From Xanthobacter autotrophicus (GTDB taxonomy: Bacteria; Pseudomonadota; Alphaproteobacteria; Rhizobiales; Xanthobacteraceae): DNA of 64,000 nt. Shown here piece after piece: positions 26,475-35,131 of the stretch. A model generated the notes under the pieces. That model saw only the letters and a program-made list of their open reading frames with translations, ran no database searches and was not told the origin of the DNA. The DNA lies in contig NZ_VAUP01000031.1 of the NCBI RefSeq assembly GCF_005871085.1, forward strand, positions 62,001 to 126,000, in the 5' to 3' direction. Every line of letters begins with the position of its first letter. The first letter of the stretch is position 1. The position numbers were made by a program, and so were the translations under genes.

Positions 26475-26669
26475 TTACCGCCCCATAGCGAAGATGGTGA
26501 TCATCACCAGGACGAGGGCGCCGAACTGGAACAACACGCGCAGCTGCATCAGCCGCTGGGAGCGCTGGGGCGAGCCGCCCGAGGCAAAGTTGAACAGGCC
26601 GAGGATCAGCACCCCCGCCACCAGGGCCAGGGCCAGCGGGATGAAGAGATAGATGGACCAGTGGAGCAT
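26475..26669 (-). CDS. Twin-transmembrane protein, HIG1-domain-like
   Basis: A 64-residue protein, MLHWSIYLFIPLALALVAG onward, with two hydrophobic helices (about 5-28 and 45-62) joined by a short basic loop containing SPQRSQRLMQLRVLFQ. This R-x2-x-L-M-x-x-RV-x-x-Q pattern is shared with small twin-TM/HIG1-type proteins found next to cobalamin adenosyltransferase and etf genes in alphaproteobacteria. HIG1 relatives associate with cytochrome oxidases; no function can be assigned here. Only the last 64 codons of a long open frame are real: the upstream part overlaps tspO in another frame. Confidence 0.8.
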   Translation of the reverse strand: MLHWSIYLFIPLALALVAGVLILGLFNFASGGSPQRSQRLMQLRVLFQFGALVLVMITIFAMGR

Positions 26670-26701
26670 GGGGCAGACCTCGGGGACGCGGTGGGGCCGC
26701 G

Positions 26702-27208
26702 TCAGTTGAGGAGGACGATAGCTGCATTCAAGGTGGAGGCGTAGCACACCCAGGCGAGATAGGGCACCAGCAGCCAGCCGGCGGCGCGGTCCAGCGGGAG
26801 GGCGGCGCGCAGGGTGAGCGCCAGCACGATGATGAGCGCGACAATGATCGCCAGCCCTGCCACCGGCGCGTGCAGCCCGAAGAACACGGGCGACCACACC
26901 GCATTCAGCGCCAGTTGGCCGAGGAACAGGCCGATGGCGCTGCGCCGCGCGGGAGAGGGGGCCACCTTGTCCCACAGCCGCCAAAGCGCCAGCGCCATCA
27001 GGATGTAGAGGATGGTCCAGGCGATGGGGAATGCGGCGTTGGGCGGCGTCCACGCGGGCTTGTTGAGCCCCTGGTACCAGGCGGGAATGGCGGGCGACGT
27101 GACGGCGCCGCCCACCGCGGCGACCACCCCCACCAGCGCGAGGCAGGCAAGCAGCCTCAGCCGCGCGACGGCGCAGGGGGAGAAGGACCTCGATTGGATC
27201 AGGGACAT
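26702..27208 (-). CDS. tspO: TspO/MBR family protein
   Basis: A 168-residue protein with five transmembrane helices. The family hallmarks are WYQGLNKPAWTPPNAAFPIAWTILYILMA (about 40-70), FLGQLALNAVWSPVFFG and the C-terminal LVPYLAWVCYASTLNAAIVLLN. TspO proteins bind porphyrins and cholesterol-like ligands in the outer or cytoplasmic membrane and in Rhodobacter tune tetrapyrrole gene expression with oxygen. The start MSLIQSRSFS is chosen because a GAAC repeat operator-like element lies just upstream and the longer form adds a basic extension. Confidence 0.92.
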   Translation of the reverse strand: MSLIQSRSFSPCAVARLRLLACLALVGVVAAVGGAVTSPAIPAWYQGLNKPAWTPPNAAFPIAWTILYILMALALWRLWDKVAPSPARRSAIGLFLGQLALNAVWSPVFFGLHAPVAGLAIIVALIIVLALTLRAALPLDRAAGWLLVPYLAWVCYASTLNAAIVLLN

Positions 27209-27226
27209 GGGACACCTTTGACGTTC

Positions 27227-27241
27227 GAACCTTATTCGAAC
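27227..27241. promoter_or_regulatory. LexA-box-like GAAC-N7-GAAC upstream of tspO
   Basis: GAAC-CTTATTC-GAAC lies 19-33 bp upstream of the tspO start codon and matches the alphaproteobacterial SOS box (direct repeat GAAC-N7-GAAC / GTTC-N7-GTTC). The overlapping inverted repeat GTTCGAA-N5-TTCGAAC (27223-27241) is an alternative reading. About one such match is expected by chance in a window of this size. Confidence 0.35.
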
Positions 27242-27309
27242 GCGGCGCGGGGGCGGATCGGTTCCTGAGAATCCCAACCTCCCGAGGATCCCAAGCCTGT
27301 GGCTATGGT

Positions 27310-27756
27310 TCAGGTCACGATGTGGCGGCCGATCTCCTCCACTGGCAGCATTACGAGGTCCTTGGCGATTTCCCCGTCCACCCGGCCCTTGACCTTGGCG
27401 CTCAGCGCACCGCGCAGGGTGCCGAGCGCGCGCGGCGGCGCGACCAGAAGGATGCGCTCCGGCGCCGTGCCGGCCTCCACCATCACCCCGATCCGGGCGG
27501 CCACGCGGCCAAGAAACGCGGCCTCGGCCTGGGCGTGAAGATCGGTCTCCTCCGTGGCGCTGCGCGCGGTGGTGGCGGATTCATGCACCCGCCCCGGCCG
27601 GTCGGTGCCGAGCGCGGCGGTGCTGGGATGGGGCTCATCATGGGTTTCGAGGACGCTGAGCCGCGGGACGAGGGCGGTGCCGGCATCGGCCAGAAGGATG
27701 GCCTTGGCGCCGTCGCAGACCACCACCAGGCGATGGGCCTTGTCGAGCTTCGTCAT
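27310..27756 (-). CDS. Host attachment (baeRF-like) family protein
   Basis: A 148-residue soluble protein, MTKLDKAHRLVVVCDGAKAILLAD onward, with the family pattern of an early V-x-DG-x-K/R strand, a central H-E-S-...-R-S...E-TD-x-H-x-x-A/E segment (about 60-75), FLGRVAARIG, and a C-terminal RILLVAPPRALGTLRGAL. It ends with PVEEIGRHIV. This matches the host-attachment protein family named from Agrobacterium AttH-type annotation; structurally the family relates to release-factor-like baeRF domains. The molecular function is not established. Confidence 0.75.
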   Translation of the reverse strand: MTKLDKAHRLVVVCDGAKAILLADAGTALVPRLSVLETHDEPHPSTAALGTDRPGRVHESATTARSATEETDLHAQAEAAFLGRVAARIGVMVEAGTAPERILLVAPPRALGTLRGALSAKVKGRVDGEIAKDLVMLPVEEIGRHIVT

Positions 27757-27996
27757 GTGCTGCCTCCCGTTGTGATTTTCCGGCGCCACCCTCGGCGGAA
27801 CCGGACGCGTCATGATCCTGGGCGCCTTGAGGCCCTGGCACCTTGACGGCGCCACCTTGACACGGCGCATCCTGCGACTTTGTGCCGACATGGGGGCGCT
27901 TGCCGCCATCAAAGGCGCGTGAGACCATTTTCGATACGGAAACCGGATGCCTGCGCGCACGTTCCACAGCATGGGTTCAGGAGGGGAGACCTCGCG

Positions 27997-28296
27997 ATGC
28001 CATTTCTCGTTCGTTTCCTGCTGCGGCACGCGGCGATCGGGGTCGGCGTGGCCGCCGTCTTCGTCGCGCTCCTCGCCGCCTTCGACGTGGCGCATCTGGG
28101 CACCCTGTTCGCCACGTCTTCCGACGGCCCCTTGGCGCTGGTCGTTCTCACCCTGGCCCTCGGCGTAACCTTCGGCAGCGTGCAGATGGGCTTTGCCGTG
28201 ATGCTCATGAGTGACAAGGACGAGCCGCCGCGCGGCCGTCGTATCCGCCTCACCCGCCTGGTGCCCCGGCTGGCGCGGGTGCATGCGGGCCGCTGA
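27997..28296 (+). CDS. Small inner-membrane protein of unknown function
   Basis: A 99-residue protein starting MPFLVRFLLRHAAIGVG with two long hydrophobic helices (about 10-33 and 45-73) and a basic C-terminus (RGRRIRLTRLVPRLARVHAGR). A good Shine-Dalgarno (GAGGGGAG) precedes the ATG. Similar short two-helix proteins are widespread in Hyphomicrobiales but have no assigned role. It is convergent with tex and followed by a shared terminator. Confidence 0.7.
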   Translation: MPFLVRFLLRHAAIGVGVAAVFVALLAAFDVAHLGTLFATSSDGPLALVVLTLALGVTFGSVQMGFAVMLMSDKDEPPRGRRIRLTRLVPRLARVHAGR

Positions 28297-28344
28297 GGTG
28301 GTGGCCTTCTGAACCGTACGGTCGTGAACCGTCGCGCCGTTTGA

Positions 28345-28369
28345 AAGGCCGGGCAGTGCCCGGCCTTTT
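28345..28369. terminator. Intrinsic terminator between the small membrane protein gene and tex
   Basis: The stem aaggccgggc / gcccggcctt (28345-28354 with 28358-28367) has a 3-nt loop and a TTTTC tail on the plus strand; TTTC also follows on the minus strand. It probably serves both convergent genes. Confidence 0.85.
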
Positions 28370-28380
28370 CGTTTGCGGGC

Positions 28381-30723
28381 CTACTGGCCCTTGCGCCGGA
28401 GGGCGTCGGCCAGCGCCGCGCCGAAGGCACCCGTCGCGGACTTGTCCTTCGGCGGCTGGCCCCGGCGGCCATCGTTCTGGCGCGGCTCGTTCGGGCGTTG
28501 ATCCTGCGCCCGTCCCGCCGGGGGCCGCCCGCCCGCATCGTCCTTGCGCATGGAGAGGGCGATGCGCTTGCGCTTCACATCCACCTCCACCACCCGCACC
28601 TTCACCACGTCGCCGGCCTTCACCACCTCGTGGGGGTCCTTCACGAACTTGTCGGCCAGCGCCGATACATGGACCAGCCCGTCCTGGTGCACGCCGATGT
28701 CCACGAAGGCGCCGAAGGCGGCCACATTGGTCACCGTGCCTTCCAGCACCATGCCGGGCTTGAGATCGCTCATCTCGTTCACCCCCTCGGCGAAGGTGGC
28801 GGTCTTGAACTGCGGGCGCGGGTCGCGGCCGGGCTTCTCCAGCTCGCTCAGAATGTCGCGCACGGTGGGCAGGCCGAAGCGCTCGTCCACGAAGGCACGC
28901 GGGTCCAGCGCCTTCAGCGCCGCCGTGTCGCCCATCAGCGCACGCACGTCCCGCCCACAGGCGGCAACGATCTTCTTGGCAAGGTCATAGGCTTCCGGGT
29001 GCACGGCGGAGGCATCGAGCGGCTCCGCCCCCTCGGCGATGCGCAGGAAGCCGGCCGACAGCTCGAACGTCCTCGGCCCGAGGCGTGCGACCTTCAGTAG
29101 TTCCTTGCGGGTCCTGAACGGCCCCACCGTGTTGCGATGGGCGACGATGGCCTCCGCCAGCGAGGCGCCGAGGCCCGACACCCGCGCGAGCAGCGAGGCC
29201 GAAGCGGTGTTGAGGTCCACGCCCACGGCGTTCACCGCATCCTCCACCACCGCGTCGAGGGCCTTGGCGAGGCGGGCCTGGTCCACGTCGTGCTGGTACT
29301 GGCCCACCCCGATGGCCTTGGGCTCGATCTTCACCAGTTCGGCCAGCGGGTCCTGCAGGCGGCGGGCGATGGAGACGGCGCCGCGGATCGACACGTCGAT
29401 GTCCGGCATTTCGGCCGCGGCTGTGGCGGAGGCGGAATAGACCGAGGCGCCGGCCTCGCTCACCACCACCTTGATGGGGTGCGGCGGCGGCAGCATGCCC
29501 AGGAGATCCGCCACCAGCTTGTCGGTCTCCCGGCTCGCGGTGCCATTGCCGATGGCGATCAGCTCCACCTTGTGCTGTCGGATGAGGTGGGCCAGCGCCG
29601 CGCTCGCCCCCTGCACGTCGTTGCGCGGCTGGAAGGGATAGACGGTGGAGGTGGCAATCAGCTTGCCGGTGCCGTCCACCACCGCCACCTTCACGCCGGT
29701 GCGGATGCCGGGGTCGAGCCCCATGGTGGCGCGCGAACCGGCGGGGGCGGCGAGCAGCAGGTCCTTGAGGTTGCGGGCGAACACGCGGATGGCCTCCTCT
29801 TCCGCCCGCTCGCGCATCTCGCCCATCAGCTCCACGGTGAGGTGAAGCGAGAGCTTCACCCGCCACGCCCAGCGGGCCACCTCCAGCAGGAAGCCGTCCG
29901 CCGGCGCGCCGTTGGCGAGGGGAATGTCGAAGGCTTCCGCAACGATGCGCTCGGTGGGCTTCACCGGGGTGGTGGCGTCCTCGTCCACCACCAGGTCGAT
30001 GGTCAGCATCTCCTCGTTGCGACCACGCAGCATGGCCAGCACGCGATGGCTGGGGGCGGTGGCCCATTTTTCCGAATGGTCGAAATAGTCGCGGAACTTG
30101 GCGCCGGCCTCCTCCTTGCCTTCGGCCACCCTGGCCTTGAGCACGGCATTGGCCTTGAGGTGCGCGCGCAGGCGGCCCACCAGCTCCGCATTCTCCGCGA
30201 AGGTCTCAACCAGAATGTCTCGCGCCCCGTCCAGAGCGGCCTTGATGTCCGCCACCTGCTCGTTGAGGAAGCTGGCGGCGCGCTCTGCGGGGGCGATGGA
30301 ACGGTCGGCAAGGAGGGCCTCGGCCAGCGGCCCCAGCCCCTTCTCGCGGGCGATCTCCGCCTTGGTGCGGCGCTTGGGCTTGTAGGGGAGGTAGAGGTCC
30401 TCCAGCTCCGCCTTGGTTGTGGCGGCGTCGATCTTGCCGCGCAGCTCGTCGGAAAGCTTGCCCTGCCCGTCGATGGAGGACAGCACCGCGGCCCGCCGCG
30501 CCTCCAGCTCGCGCAGATAGGACAGGCGCTCTTCCAGGGTGCGCAGCTGGGTGTCGTCGAGGCCGCCCGTGACCTCCTTGCGGTAGCGGGCGATGAAGGG
30601 AACCGTGGCGCCTTCGTCGATGAGGGACACGGCCGCGCTGACCTGCGCCGGGCGGGCGCTGATCTCGGCGGCGATGATGCGGGCGATGGTCTCGCTCATT
30701 CCCTGCGGTGCGGCGGCAGCCAT
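28381..30723 (-). CDS. tex: Transcriptional accessory / RNA-binding protein Tex
   Basis: A 780-residue Tex protein. The N-terminal HTH-like region starts about residue 8 ([12 protein letters not shown]...[27 protein letters not shown]). A YqgF-type RNase-fold domain follows ([17 protein letters not shown], about 335-351). Tandem helix-hairpin-helix motifs come next ([20 protein letters not shown]). An S1 RNA-binding domain spans about 655-725 ([21 protein letters not shown]). The C-terminus is a low-complexity basic tail. Tex binds nucleic acids and affects transcript quality and expression of specific genes; it acts in the cytoplasm. Length agrees with the family. Confidence 0.95.
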   Translation of the reverse strand: MAAAAPQGMSETIARIIAAEISARPAQVSAAVSLIDEGATVPFIARYRKEVTGGLDDTQLRTLEERLSYLRELEARRAAVLSSIDGQGKLSDELRGKIDAATTKAELEDLYLPYKPKRRTKAEIAREKGLGPLAEALLADRSIAPAERAASFLNEQVADIKAALDGARDILVETFAENAELVGRLRAHLKANAVLKARVAEGKEEAGAKFRDYFDHSEKWATAPSHRVLAMLRGRNEEMLTIDLVVDEDATTPVKPTERIVAEAFDIPLANGAPADGFLLEVARWAWRVKLSLHLTVELMGEMRERAEEEAIRVFARNLKDLLLAAPAGSRATMGLDPGIRTGVKVAVVDGTGKLIATSTVYPFQPRNDVQGASAALAHLIRQHKVELIAIGNGTASRETDKLVADLLGMLPPPHPIKVVVSEAGASVYSASATAAAEMPDIDVSIRGAVSIARRLQDPLAELVKIEPKAIGVGQYQHDVDQARLAKALDAVVEDAVNAVGVDLNTASASLLARVSGLGASLAEAIVAHRNTVGPFRTRKELLKVARLGPRTFELSAGFLRIAEGAEPLDASAVHPEAYDLAKKIVAACGRDVRALMGDTAALKALDPRAFVDERFGLPTVRDILSELEKPGRDPRPQFKTATFAEGVNEMSDLKPGMVLEGTVTNVAAFGAFVDIGVHQDGLVHVSALADKFVKDPHEVVKAGDVVKVRVVEVDVKRKRIALSMRKDDAGGRPPAGRAQDQRPNEPRQNDGRRGQPPKDKSATGAFGAALADALRRKGQ

Positions 30724-30764
30724 GGGCTCTCCTTCGGAATCGGGGCACGCCCCTAGAGCGCGAT

Positions 30765-30802
30765 CCGCTTAGACGCAAACGGGTCCGTTTGCGTCTAAGC
30801 GG
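30765..30802. repeat. Perfect 18-bp palindrome upstream of tex
   Basis: Two perfect 18-bp arms (30765-30782, CCGCTTAGACGCAAACGG, and 30785-30802) with a 2-nt spacer form a cruciform or hairpin-capable element about 45 bp upstream of the tex start codon. Partial complementarity continues outside (agagcgcgat / atcgccctct). A second, shorter inverted repeat, 8-bp arms at 30844-30851 and 30856-30863, lies between it and ybaB. Confidence 0.8.
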
Positions 30803-30944
30803 TGAATCGCCCTCTAAACTATTGATAGAGACGGATTCAGCTATTCGACGCTATGGCGTCGAACAGCATCCGGCTCTAGCGGACCAACGGGGCGCTGTCA
30901 CGATGCGGTAACCAGGCCCCACCGCCCGCGGTGGAAAAGCAGCC

Positions 30945-31265
30945 TCAGAACAGGTTCAGGCCCGGCGGCAGGGCAAGGCCCCCAGTGAGGCTCTTCATCT
31001 TCTCCTGCATCACCCGCTCGGCCTTGACGCGGGCATCGCCCAGGGCGGCGACCAGGAGGTCTTCCAGGATCTCCACCTCGTCCGGCTTCGCCAACGAGGG
31101 ATCGATGCGCACGGCCTTGCACTCGCCCTTGGCGGTAACGCGCACGGTGACGAGGCCGCCGCCGGAGGCGCCTTCCACCTCCACCTGCTCCAGCTCCGCT
31201 TGCATCTGCTGCATGCGCTCCTGAAGCTCCTTGGCCTGCTTCATCATCCCCATCAGGTCGCGCAT
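30945..31265 (-). CDS. Nucleoid-associated protein, YbaB/EbfC family
   Basis: A 106-residue protein beginning [19 protein letters not shown]. The long N-terminal helix, the central [22 protein letters not shown] strands and the C-terminal [24 protein letters not shown] helix with the glycine-rich end are diagnostic of YbaB/EbfC DNA-binding dimers. It lies directly downstream of dnaX, the conserved bacterial arrangement. The usual third gene, recR, does not follow here. Confidence 0.95.
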   Translation of the reverse strand: MRDLMGMMKQAKELQERMQQMQAELEQVEVEGASGGGLVTVRVTAKGECKAVRIDPSLAKPDEVEILEDLLVAALGDARVKAERVMQEKMKSLTGGLALPPGLNLF

Positions 31266-31321
31266 GGCTTCATCTCTCCCGTCATGGCGCGCGGCCGCGT
31301 CAGGCGCCGCGCGAAAATGCT

Positions 31322-33187
31322 TTAATATTCCAGTTCGTCGTCGGCGCCGGGGCCAGCATAAAGGTCCTCTTCCGAGGGGGCGAGGACCTCGGTGTCGATG
31401 GGTGCTTCCTCGCGGGTGCGCACGTCCACCACCTCGGCACCGGGGAAGCGGGCGAGCACGGCGGCCACCAGCGGATGGGCCTTGATGCCCTCCTCCCGCT
31501 CGGCCTTCACCGCCGCATTCTCCTCCGCCAGGGTCGGTCCGCCCGGCTGCGAGGAAATGGAGACCAGCCAGCGCCGGCCGGTCCATTCCGAGAGCTTGCG
31601 GGAGAGATCCTGGATGACGCTGGCGGGGGAGCCCGGCACCAGCGCCACCTCGATGCGGCCCTCCTCCACATGCACCGGACGCAGCGAGGTCTCGACCGCG
31701 TGCTTCAGGGCCAGGTCGCGCTTGGCGGCGACATACTGTGCCACGTCGGCAAGGCTGGCGAGGCGGGGACCCGCCGCCAGCGCCGCCACGGCCGCCACCG
31801 GCGCGGCTTGCATCTGCGGCCGGGCCTCGACGGGACGGGGGGCGATGGACAGCCGCGCACCACCGCCACCACCGCCGCCTCCACCGCCACCGCCCGAGGG
31901 GGCGGAGGGCGGGGCGTCGGTAACCGGCTGGTCCTTCAGGCGCCGCAGGGCTTCGTCGGGGGTTGGCAGATCGGTGGCGTAGCCGAGGCGCACCAGCGCC
32001 ATTTCCGCCGCCTGGGCGGGCTTGGGGGCCTGCTGCACCTCGCCGATGCCCTTGGTGAGCATCTGCCACGCCCGCGCCAGCACCCGCATGGACAGGCCCT
32101 GCGCCATCTCCAGCCCGCGCACCCGCTCGGCCTCCACCAGCGCTGCATCCTGCGCCGCGTCGGGCATGATCTTGAGGCGGGTGACGAGGTGGGTGAATTC
32201 GGCCAGATCCGTGAGGATCACCGCCGGGTCGGCGCCGGCATCATACTGGTCGCGGAATTCGGCCAGCGCCCGGGCCATCTCGCCCTTCATCAGCGCCTCG
32301 AACAGGTCGATGACGCGGCCCTTGTCGGCAAGGCCGAGCAGCCGCCGCACCTCTTCCGCCCCCACCGTGCCGCCGCCATGGGCAATGGCCTGGTCGAGCA
32401 GGGACAGGCTGTCGCGCACCGAGCCTTCCGCCGCGCGCGCCACGATGGCCAGCGCCTCCGGCTCGATGGTGACGCCTTCCTTGGCGCAGATGCCGGCAAG
32501 GTGCGCCGCCAGCTCGCCCGCCTCCACGCGGCGCAGGTCGAAGCGCTGGCAGCGCGACAGCACGGTGACCGGCACCTTGCGGATCTCGGTGGTGGCGAAG
32601 ATGAACTTCACATGCTCCGGCGGCTCTTCCAGCGTCTTCAAGAGCCCGTTGAAGGCTGCTGTGGAGAGCATGTGCACTTCGTCGATGATGTAGACCTTGT
32701 AGCGCGCCATCACCGGGCGGTAGCGGGCGCTCTCGATGATCTCGCGGATGTCGTTGATGGAGGTGTTGGACGCCGCGTCCATCTCCATCACGTCCACATG
32801 GCGGGATTCGATGATATCGCGGCACTGCTTGCCCATCACCGACAGGTCGAGGCTCGGCCCGCCCGCGCCGCCGTCCATGGGCTCGTAGTTCAGCGCGCGG
32901 GCGAGGATGCGCGCGGTGGTGGTCTTGCCCACGCCGCGCACGCCGGTGAGGATATAGGCCTGCGCGATGCGCCCGGAGGAGAAGGCATTCCTCAGGGTGC
33001 GGACCATGGCCTCCTGGCCGATGAGGTCGGTGAAATTCTGCGGACGGTATTTGCGGGCCAGCACCCGGTAGGCGGCGGGGGCCGGCGCGGGGACGGGCGC
33101 CGCATCCGGGCGCGCGGCGTAGGGCGGGGCGCCCAGGTCTAGGCCCGGCCCGTCATCGTCCTGGTGCGCGTGGGTGTCCTCGCTCAT
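31322..33187 (-). CDS. dnaX: DNA polymerase III subunits gamma/tau
   Basis: A 621-residue clamp-loader ATPase. After a 40-residue acidic/proline extension comes [20 protein letters not shown]. Walker A is GVRGVGKTT (K88). A Zn-binding region follows (C-x-n, shortened), then [32 protein letters not shown] and sensor-1/SRC ILSRCQRF-like [11 protein letters not shown]. The gamma domains are followed by a poly-glycine linker (about 430-445) and a tau-specific C-terminus that contacts the polymerase. No obvious slippery A-run for programmed frameshifting is visible. Genes order dnaX-ybaB on the minus strand, 56 bp apart. Confidence 0.96.
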   Translation of the reverse strand: MSEDTHAHQDDDGPGLDLGAPPYAARPDAAPVPAPAPAAYRVLARKYRPQNFTDLIGQEAMVRTLRNAFSSGRIAQAYILTGVRGVGKTTTARILARALNYEPMDGGAGGPSLDLSVMGKQCRDIIESRHVDVMEMDAASNTSINDIREIIESARYRPVMARYKVYIIDEVHMLSTAAFNGLLKTLEEPPEHVKFIFATTEIRKVPVTVLSRCQRFDLRRVEAGELAAHLAGICAKEGVTIEPEALAIVARAAEGSVRDSLSLLDQAIAHGGGTVGAEEVRRLLGLADKGRVIDLFEALMKGEMARALAEFRDQYDAGADPAVILTDLAEFTHLVTRLKIMPDAAQDAALVEAERVRGLEMAQGLSMRVLARAWQMLTKGIGEVQQAPKPAQAAEMALVRLGYATDLPTPDEALRRLKDQPVTDAPPSAPSGGGGGGGGGGGGARLSIAPRPVEARPQMQAAPVAAVAALAAGPRLASLADVAQYVAAKRDLALKHAVETSLRPVHVEEGRIEVALVPGSPASVIQDLSRKLSEWTGRRWLVSISSQPGGPTLAEENAAVKAEREEGIKAHPLVAAVLARFPGAEVVDVRTREEAPIDTEVLAPSEEDLYAGPGADDELEY

Positions 33188-33328
33188 GAAGCTGCCTTTG
33201 GGGATGTGCAGGGGATGCCGACCCTACGATGCACCTGCCCCATACATAGCATCGCGGCCGCCCGCGTCGATGGGCGGGCCGGCAAAACTGCCGTCCGCCC
33301 GCCGCGCTTAAGCGCTCGCTGGGCTGAA

Positions 33329-33444
33329 CCCTCTCCCGCTTGCGGGGGAGGGCAGGGTGGGGGCCCGCTGCATGGGGCTGGATCAATCGGTTCTGGGGGA
33401 GAGGCCTGCCCCCTCCCCAACCCTCCCCCGCAAGCGGGAGAGGG
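33329..33444. repeat. Paired palindromic repeat, family A (copy 2)
   Basis: Inverted units at 33329-33364 (CCCTCTCCCGCTTGCGGGGG start) and 33409-33444 (CCGCAAGCGGGAGAGGG end), 44 bp apart. They lie between dnaX and the small exported protein gene and are near-identical to the copies at 16341, 46254, 55124 and 58902. Confidence 0.85.
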
Positions 33445-33468
33445 AGCCAGCGCCCGACTTGTCAGCAC

Positions 33469-33732
33469 TCACTTGGCCTTGGGGGCCTCGACCTTCGGGG
33501 CGTCGGCCTTCGGGGCGTCGGCCTTGGGCGCTTCCGCGGCGGGGACGCGGATGCAGACGTAGCGGCGATAGCCCTCGGCCACGGCTTCCTTGTGCTTGGC
33601 ATCGAGCCGGGCGGGCACGTTCTTGGCGATGGCGGCCTTGCAGGCCTCCTCGGTGGGATAGGAATTATCGCGGTTCACCACCGCTTCCGGCTTGACGAGG
33701 GCGCTGAGGACGAGGACGACGACGACCCACAT
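33469..33732 (-). CDS. Small exported or membrane-anchored protein with Lys-Ala-Pro repeats
   Basis: An 87-residue protein starting MWVVVVLVLSALVKPEAV. It has an N-terminal hydrophobic segment (2-12) acting as signal or anchor, a middle region with two cysteines (SYPTEEACKAAI and RRYVCIRVP) that could form a disulfide, and a C-terminal tail made of KADAP/KVEAP repeats. The start is fixed by a strong AAGGAGG ribosome-binding site; the longer frame is not supported. Function unknown; comparable short proteins in Hyphomicrobiales are annotated hypothetical. Confidence 0.7.
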   Translation of the reverse strand: MWVVVVLVLSALVKPEAVVNRDNSYPTEEACKAAIAKNVPARLDAKHKEAVAEGYRRYVCIRVPAAEAPKADAPKADAPKVEAPKAK

Positions 33733-33914
33733 GGGAGCCTCCTTGGAACGGTGGCTTGTCTTATCCCCAAATCCGATCCGGATTGCGACCGGGGCGCGGC
33801 AATTCACAGGGCGAGGGCGGGGCGCGCCCAACGCCCAAGCCGCAACGCCAAAGGCCCCCCGCGCACCTGGACGGCGCTGCGGGCGGGACCTTGCGATGCC
33901 ATGATCGATAAGGT

Positions 33915-34009
33915 GGGAGGCTGGACGAAGACCCGAGTCGGGCTCGTTGGGGCTGCTTCCTTCCGGACCTGACCCGGTTGGCGAGTGGCTCGTCCACCGC
34001 CAACCTCCC
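33915..34009 (-). ncRNA. ffs: Signal recognition particle RNA (small bacterial 4.5S type)
   Basis: The minus strand carries the universally conserved SRP RNA domain IV: GGGTCAGGTCCGGAAGGAAG followed by CAGCC. It is framed by a rod of complementary arms: GGGAGG at the 5' end (34009-34004) pairs with CCTCCC at the 3' end (33920-33915), with GGTTGGCG/CGCCAACC-type internal pairing. The roughly 95-nt length suits the small bacterial SRP RNA lacking the Alu domain. It binds Ffh and targets membrane proteins. Exact ends are approximate by a few bases. Position next to dnaX is conserved in alphaproteobacteria. Confidence 0.93.
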
Positions 34010-34092
34010 GAGCGCTATATGGCAGGGGTGGGGGAGGGATGCAAGGGGGTGGGGGAGCCCGGACAACGCATCGCAATTTGGGCCAAGCTCCA

Positions 34093-34938
34093 TCAAGCTC
34101 CAATATGCTGAATGCACCCTAAAGAATTATCGCTCAACTTGCATCCTAACAAAATAGCATAGCCATTATCGTAGAAGGGCGGAGGAAATAACGCCCTGAC
34201 ATCGTGGATTATGCCCTTGCCCAGCCAAGAAATCGCGTCTGATAAACTATATCTAACGATTCCTTTTATATATTTCGAATAGTCAATTTCACGGGACCCA
34301 TTAGACCCCTTATCTCTAAATAACAACCCGTGCTGCGCGTGAGGACGAAGAAAGACAGACGGAACAGCGATCCTCAAATCAACCAGTTCTGTATGATCGC
34401 CTCTTATTGTGCCCTTCCTCGGGGATAAATTCATATTTTCATCAACGGCGACGCATAATATATATCCAAATTTCCCTTCTTTAGGCGATCTTTGTTCAAA
34501 ATGAATGAATTGAGAAGCCTTGCCGAAGCTGTGGCATTGATAAACAGAAAACCATATAGCAACCCATATATTATCAACTAAATCGATCCAAGATGTTTTT
34601 ATTCCATAATGCTGTAGTAGTGGCTCGACTGCATATGGAGGAATATTATCAAATATGCTTGCAGATTCATTAAATGTAGAAATTATCTTATTTAGTTTTT
34701 CATGTTTTTTGTCTTCCTTCTTTCTATCTTTTATGTCTCTATATAGTGACGGCTTTAGGGATCCATGCAATTTACTCTGACCTCTGTAAAACACTCGCTC
34801 GTAAGGTTCAGCTATGTGCTTCAAGTATCCCGCAGCCTGTATAAGTGCATGGGGATTTTGCACGTGATAAACCCATTCGCCACTGTCGTCTTCAACATAC
34901 TCGGCGCCTTTTATGGTAAGTTTGCCAAATCTGGACAT
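34093..34938 (-). CDS. FRG-domain protein, AT-rich, probably horizontally acquired
   Basis: A 281-residue protein starting MSRFGKLTIKGAEYV. The FRG domain (named for its Phe-Arg-Gly triad) is clear: VFYRGQSKLHGSLKPSLYR (about 62-80), then LLQHYGIKTSWIDLVDN (about 117-133) and RPHAQHGLLFRD (about 222-233). FRG proteins are of unknown biochemical activity; they are frequent on mobile islands and in putative anti-phage loci. The gene is strongly AT-rich, uses AAT/ATA/TTA codons that neighbours avoid, and is the only such gene in the window. No partner toxin, nuclease or integrase adjoins it. The ATG at 34938 is preferred to a GTG 39 bp upstream. Neither has a strong Shine-Dalgarno. Confidence 0.8.
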   Translation of the reverse strand: MSRFGKLTIKGAEYVEDDSGEWVYHVQNPHALIQAAGYLKHIAEPYERVFYRGQSKLHGSLKPSLYRDIKDRKKEDKKHEKLNKIISTFNESASIFDNIPPYAVEPLLQHYGIKTSWIDLVDNIWVAIWFSVYQCHSFGKASQFIHFEQRSPKEGKFGYILCVAVDENMNLSPRKGTIRGDHTELVDLRIAVPSVFLRPHAQHGLLFRDKGSNGSREIDYSKYIKGIVRYSLSDAISWLGKGIIHDVRALFPPPFYDNGYAILLGCKLSDNSLGCIQHIGA

Positions 34939-35004
34939 CTTAATCGCTATTAGGTTGAGGTGGCGCACAAACTGCACCCCGAGATATTGAGCTTAGCCAT
35001 GAAA

Positions 35005-35017
35005 GTCGAGGCCCGAC
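35005..35017. promoter_or_regulatory. Candidate activator (HupR/HoxA) upstream site for hupS
   Basis: GTCG-AGGCC-CGAC is a short inverted repeat centred about 130 bp upstream of the predicted hupS transcription start, the distance expected for an NtrC-type enhancer. It differs from the TTG-N5-CAA core reported for Rhodobacter HupR but keeps the N5 spacing. Weak evidence by itself. Confidence 0.3.
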
Positions 35018-35116
35018 AACCCCCTTTCCACCTCGCCCCCCAACCGCTCACCCCCCATCCACCCCCTCCGCCCCGCCACCGCACCCAACCCCCTGAAATC
35101 CCTCACATCCCCCCTC

Positions 35117-35131
35117 TGGCACACCCCTTGC
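35117..35131 (+). promoter_or_regulatory. Sigma-54 (-24/-12) promoter of hupSLC
   Basis: TGGCAC-ACCCC-TTGC matches the RpoN consensus TGGCAC-N5-TTGC exactly, with GG and GC separated by the required 10 bp. Transcription would start near 35142, about 60 bp before the hupS ATG. Sigma-54-dependent hup promoters driven by HupR/HoxA or NifA are established in rhizobia and Rhodobacter, and an NtrC-type activator gene is part of this cluster. Confidence 0.85.

Noticed and set aside
26475-27215. A 246-codon frame covering the small membrane protein and the tspO region
   Set aside because: Only the last 64 codons have membrane-protein character; the rest is out of frame with the well supported tspO gene.
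31322-33187. Programmed frameshift site producing a short gamma form of DnaX
   Set aside because: No A-rich slippery heptamer was noticed near the linker; the frame is intact throughout.
33329-33444. Possible CRISPR array or tandem repeat
   Set aside because: Only two copies in inverted orientation, with a single spacer-sized gap; it is a palindromic extragenic element, not a direct-repeat array.
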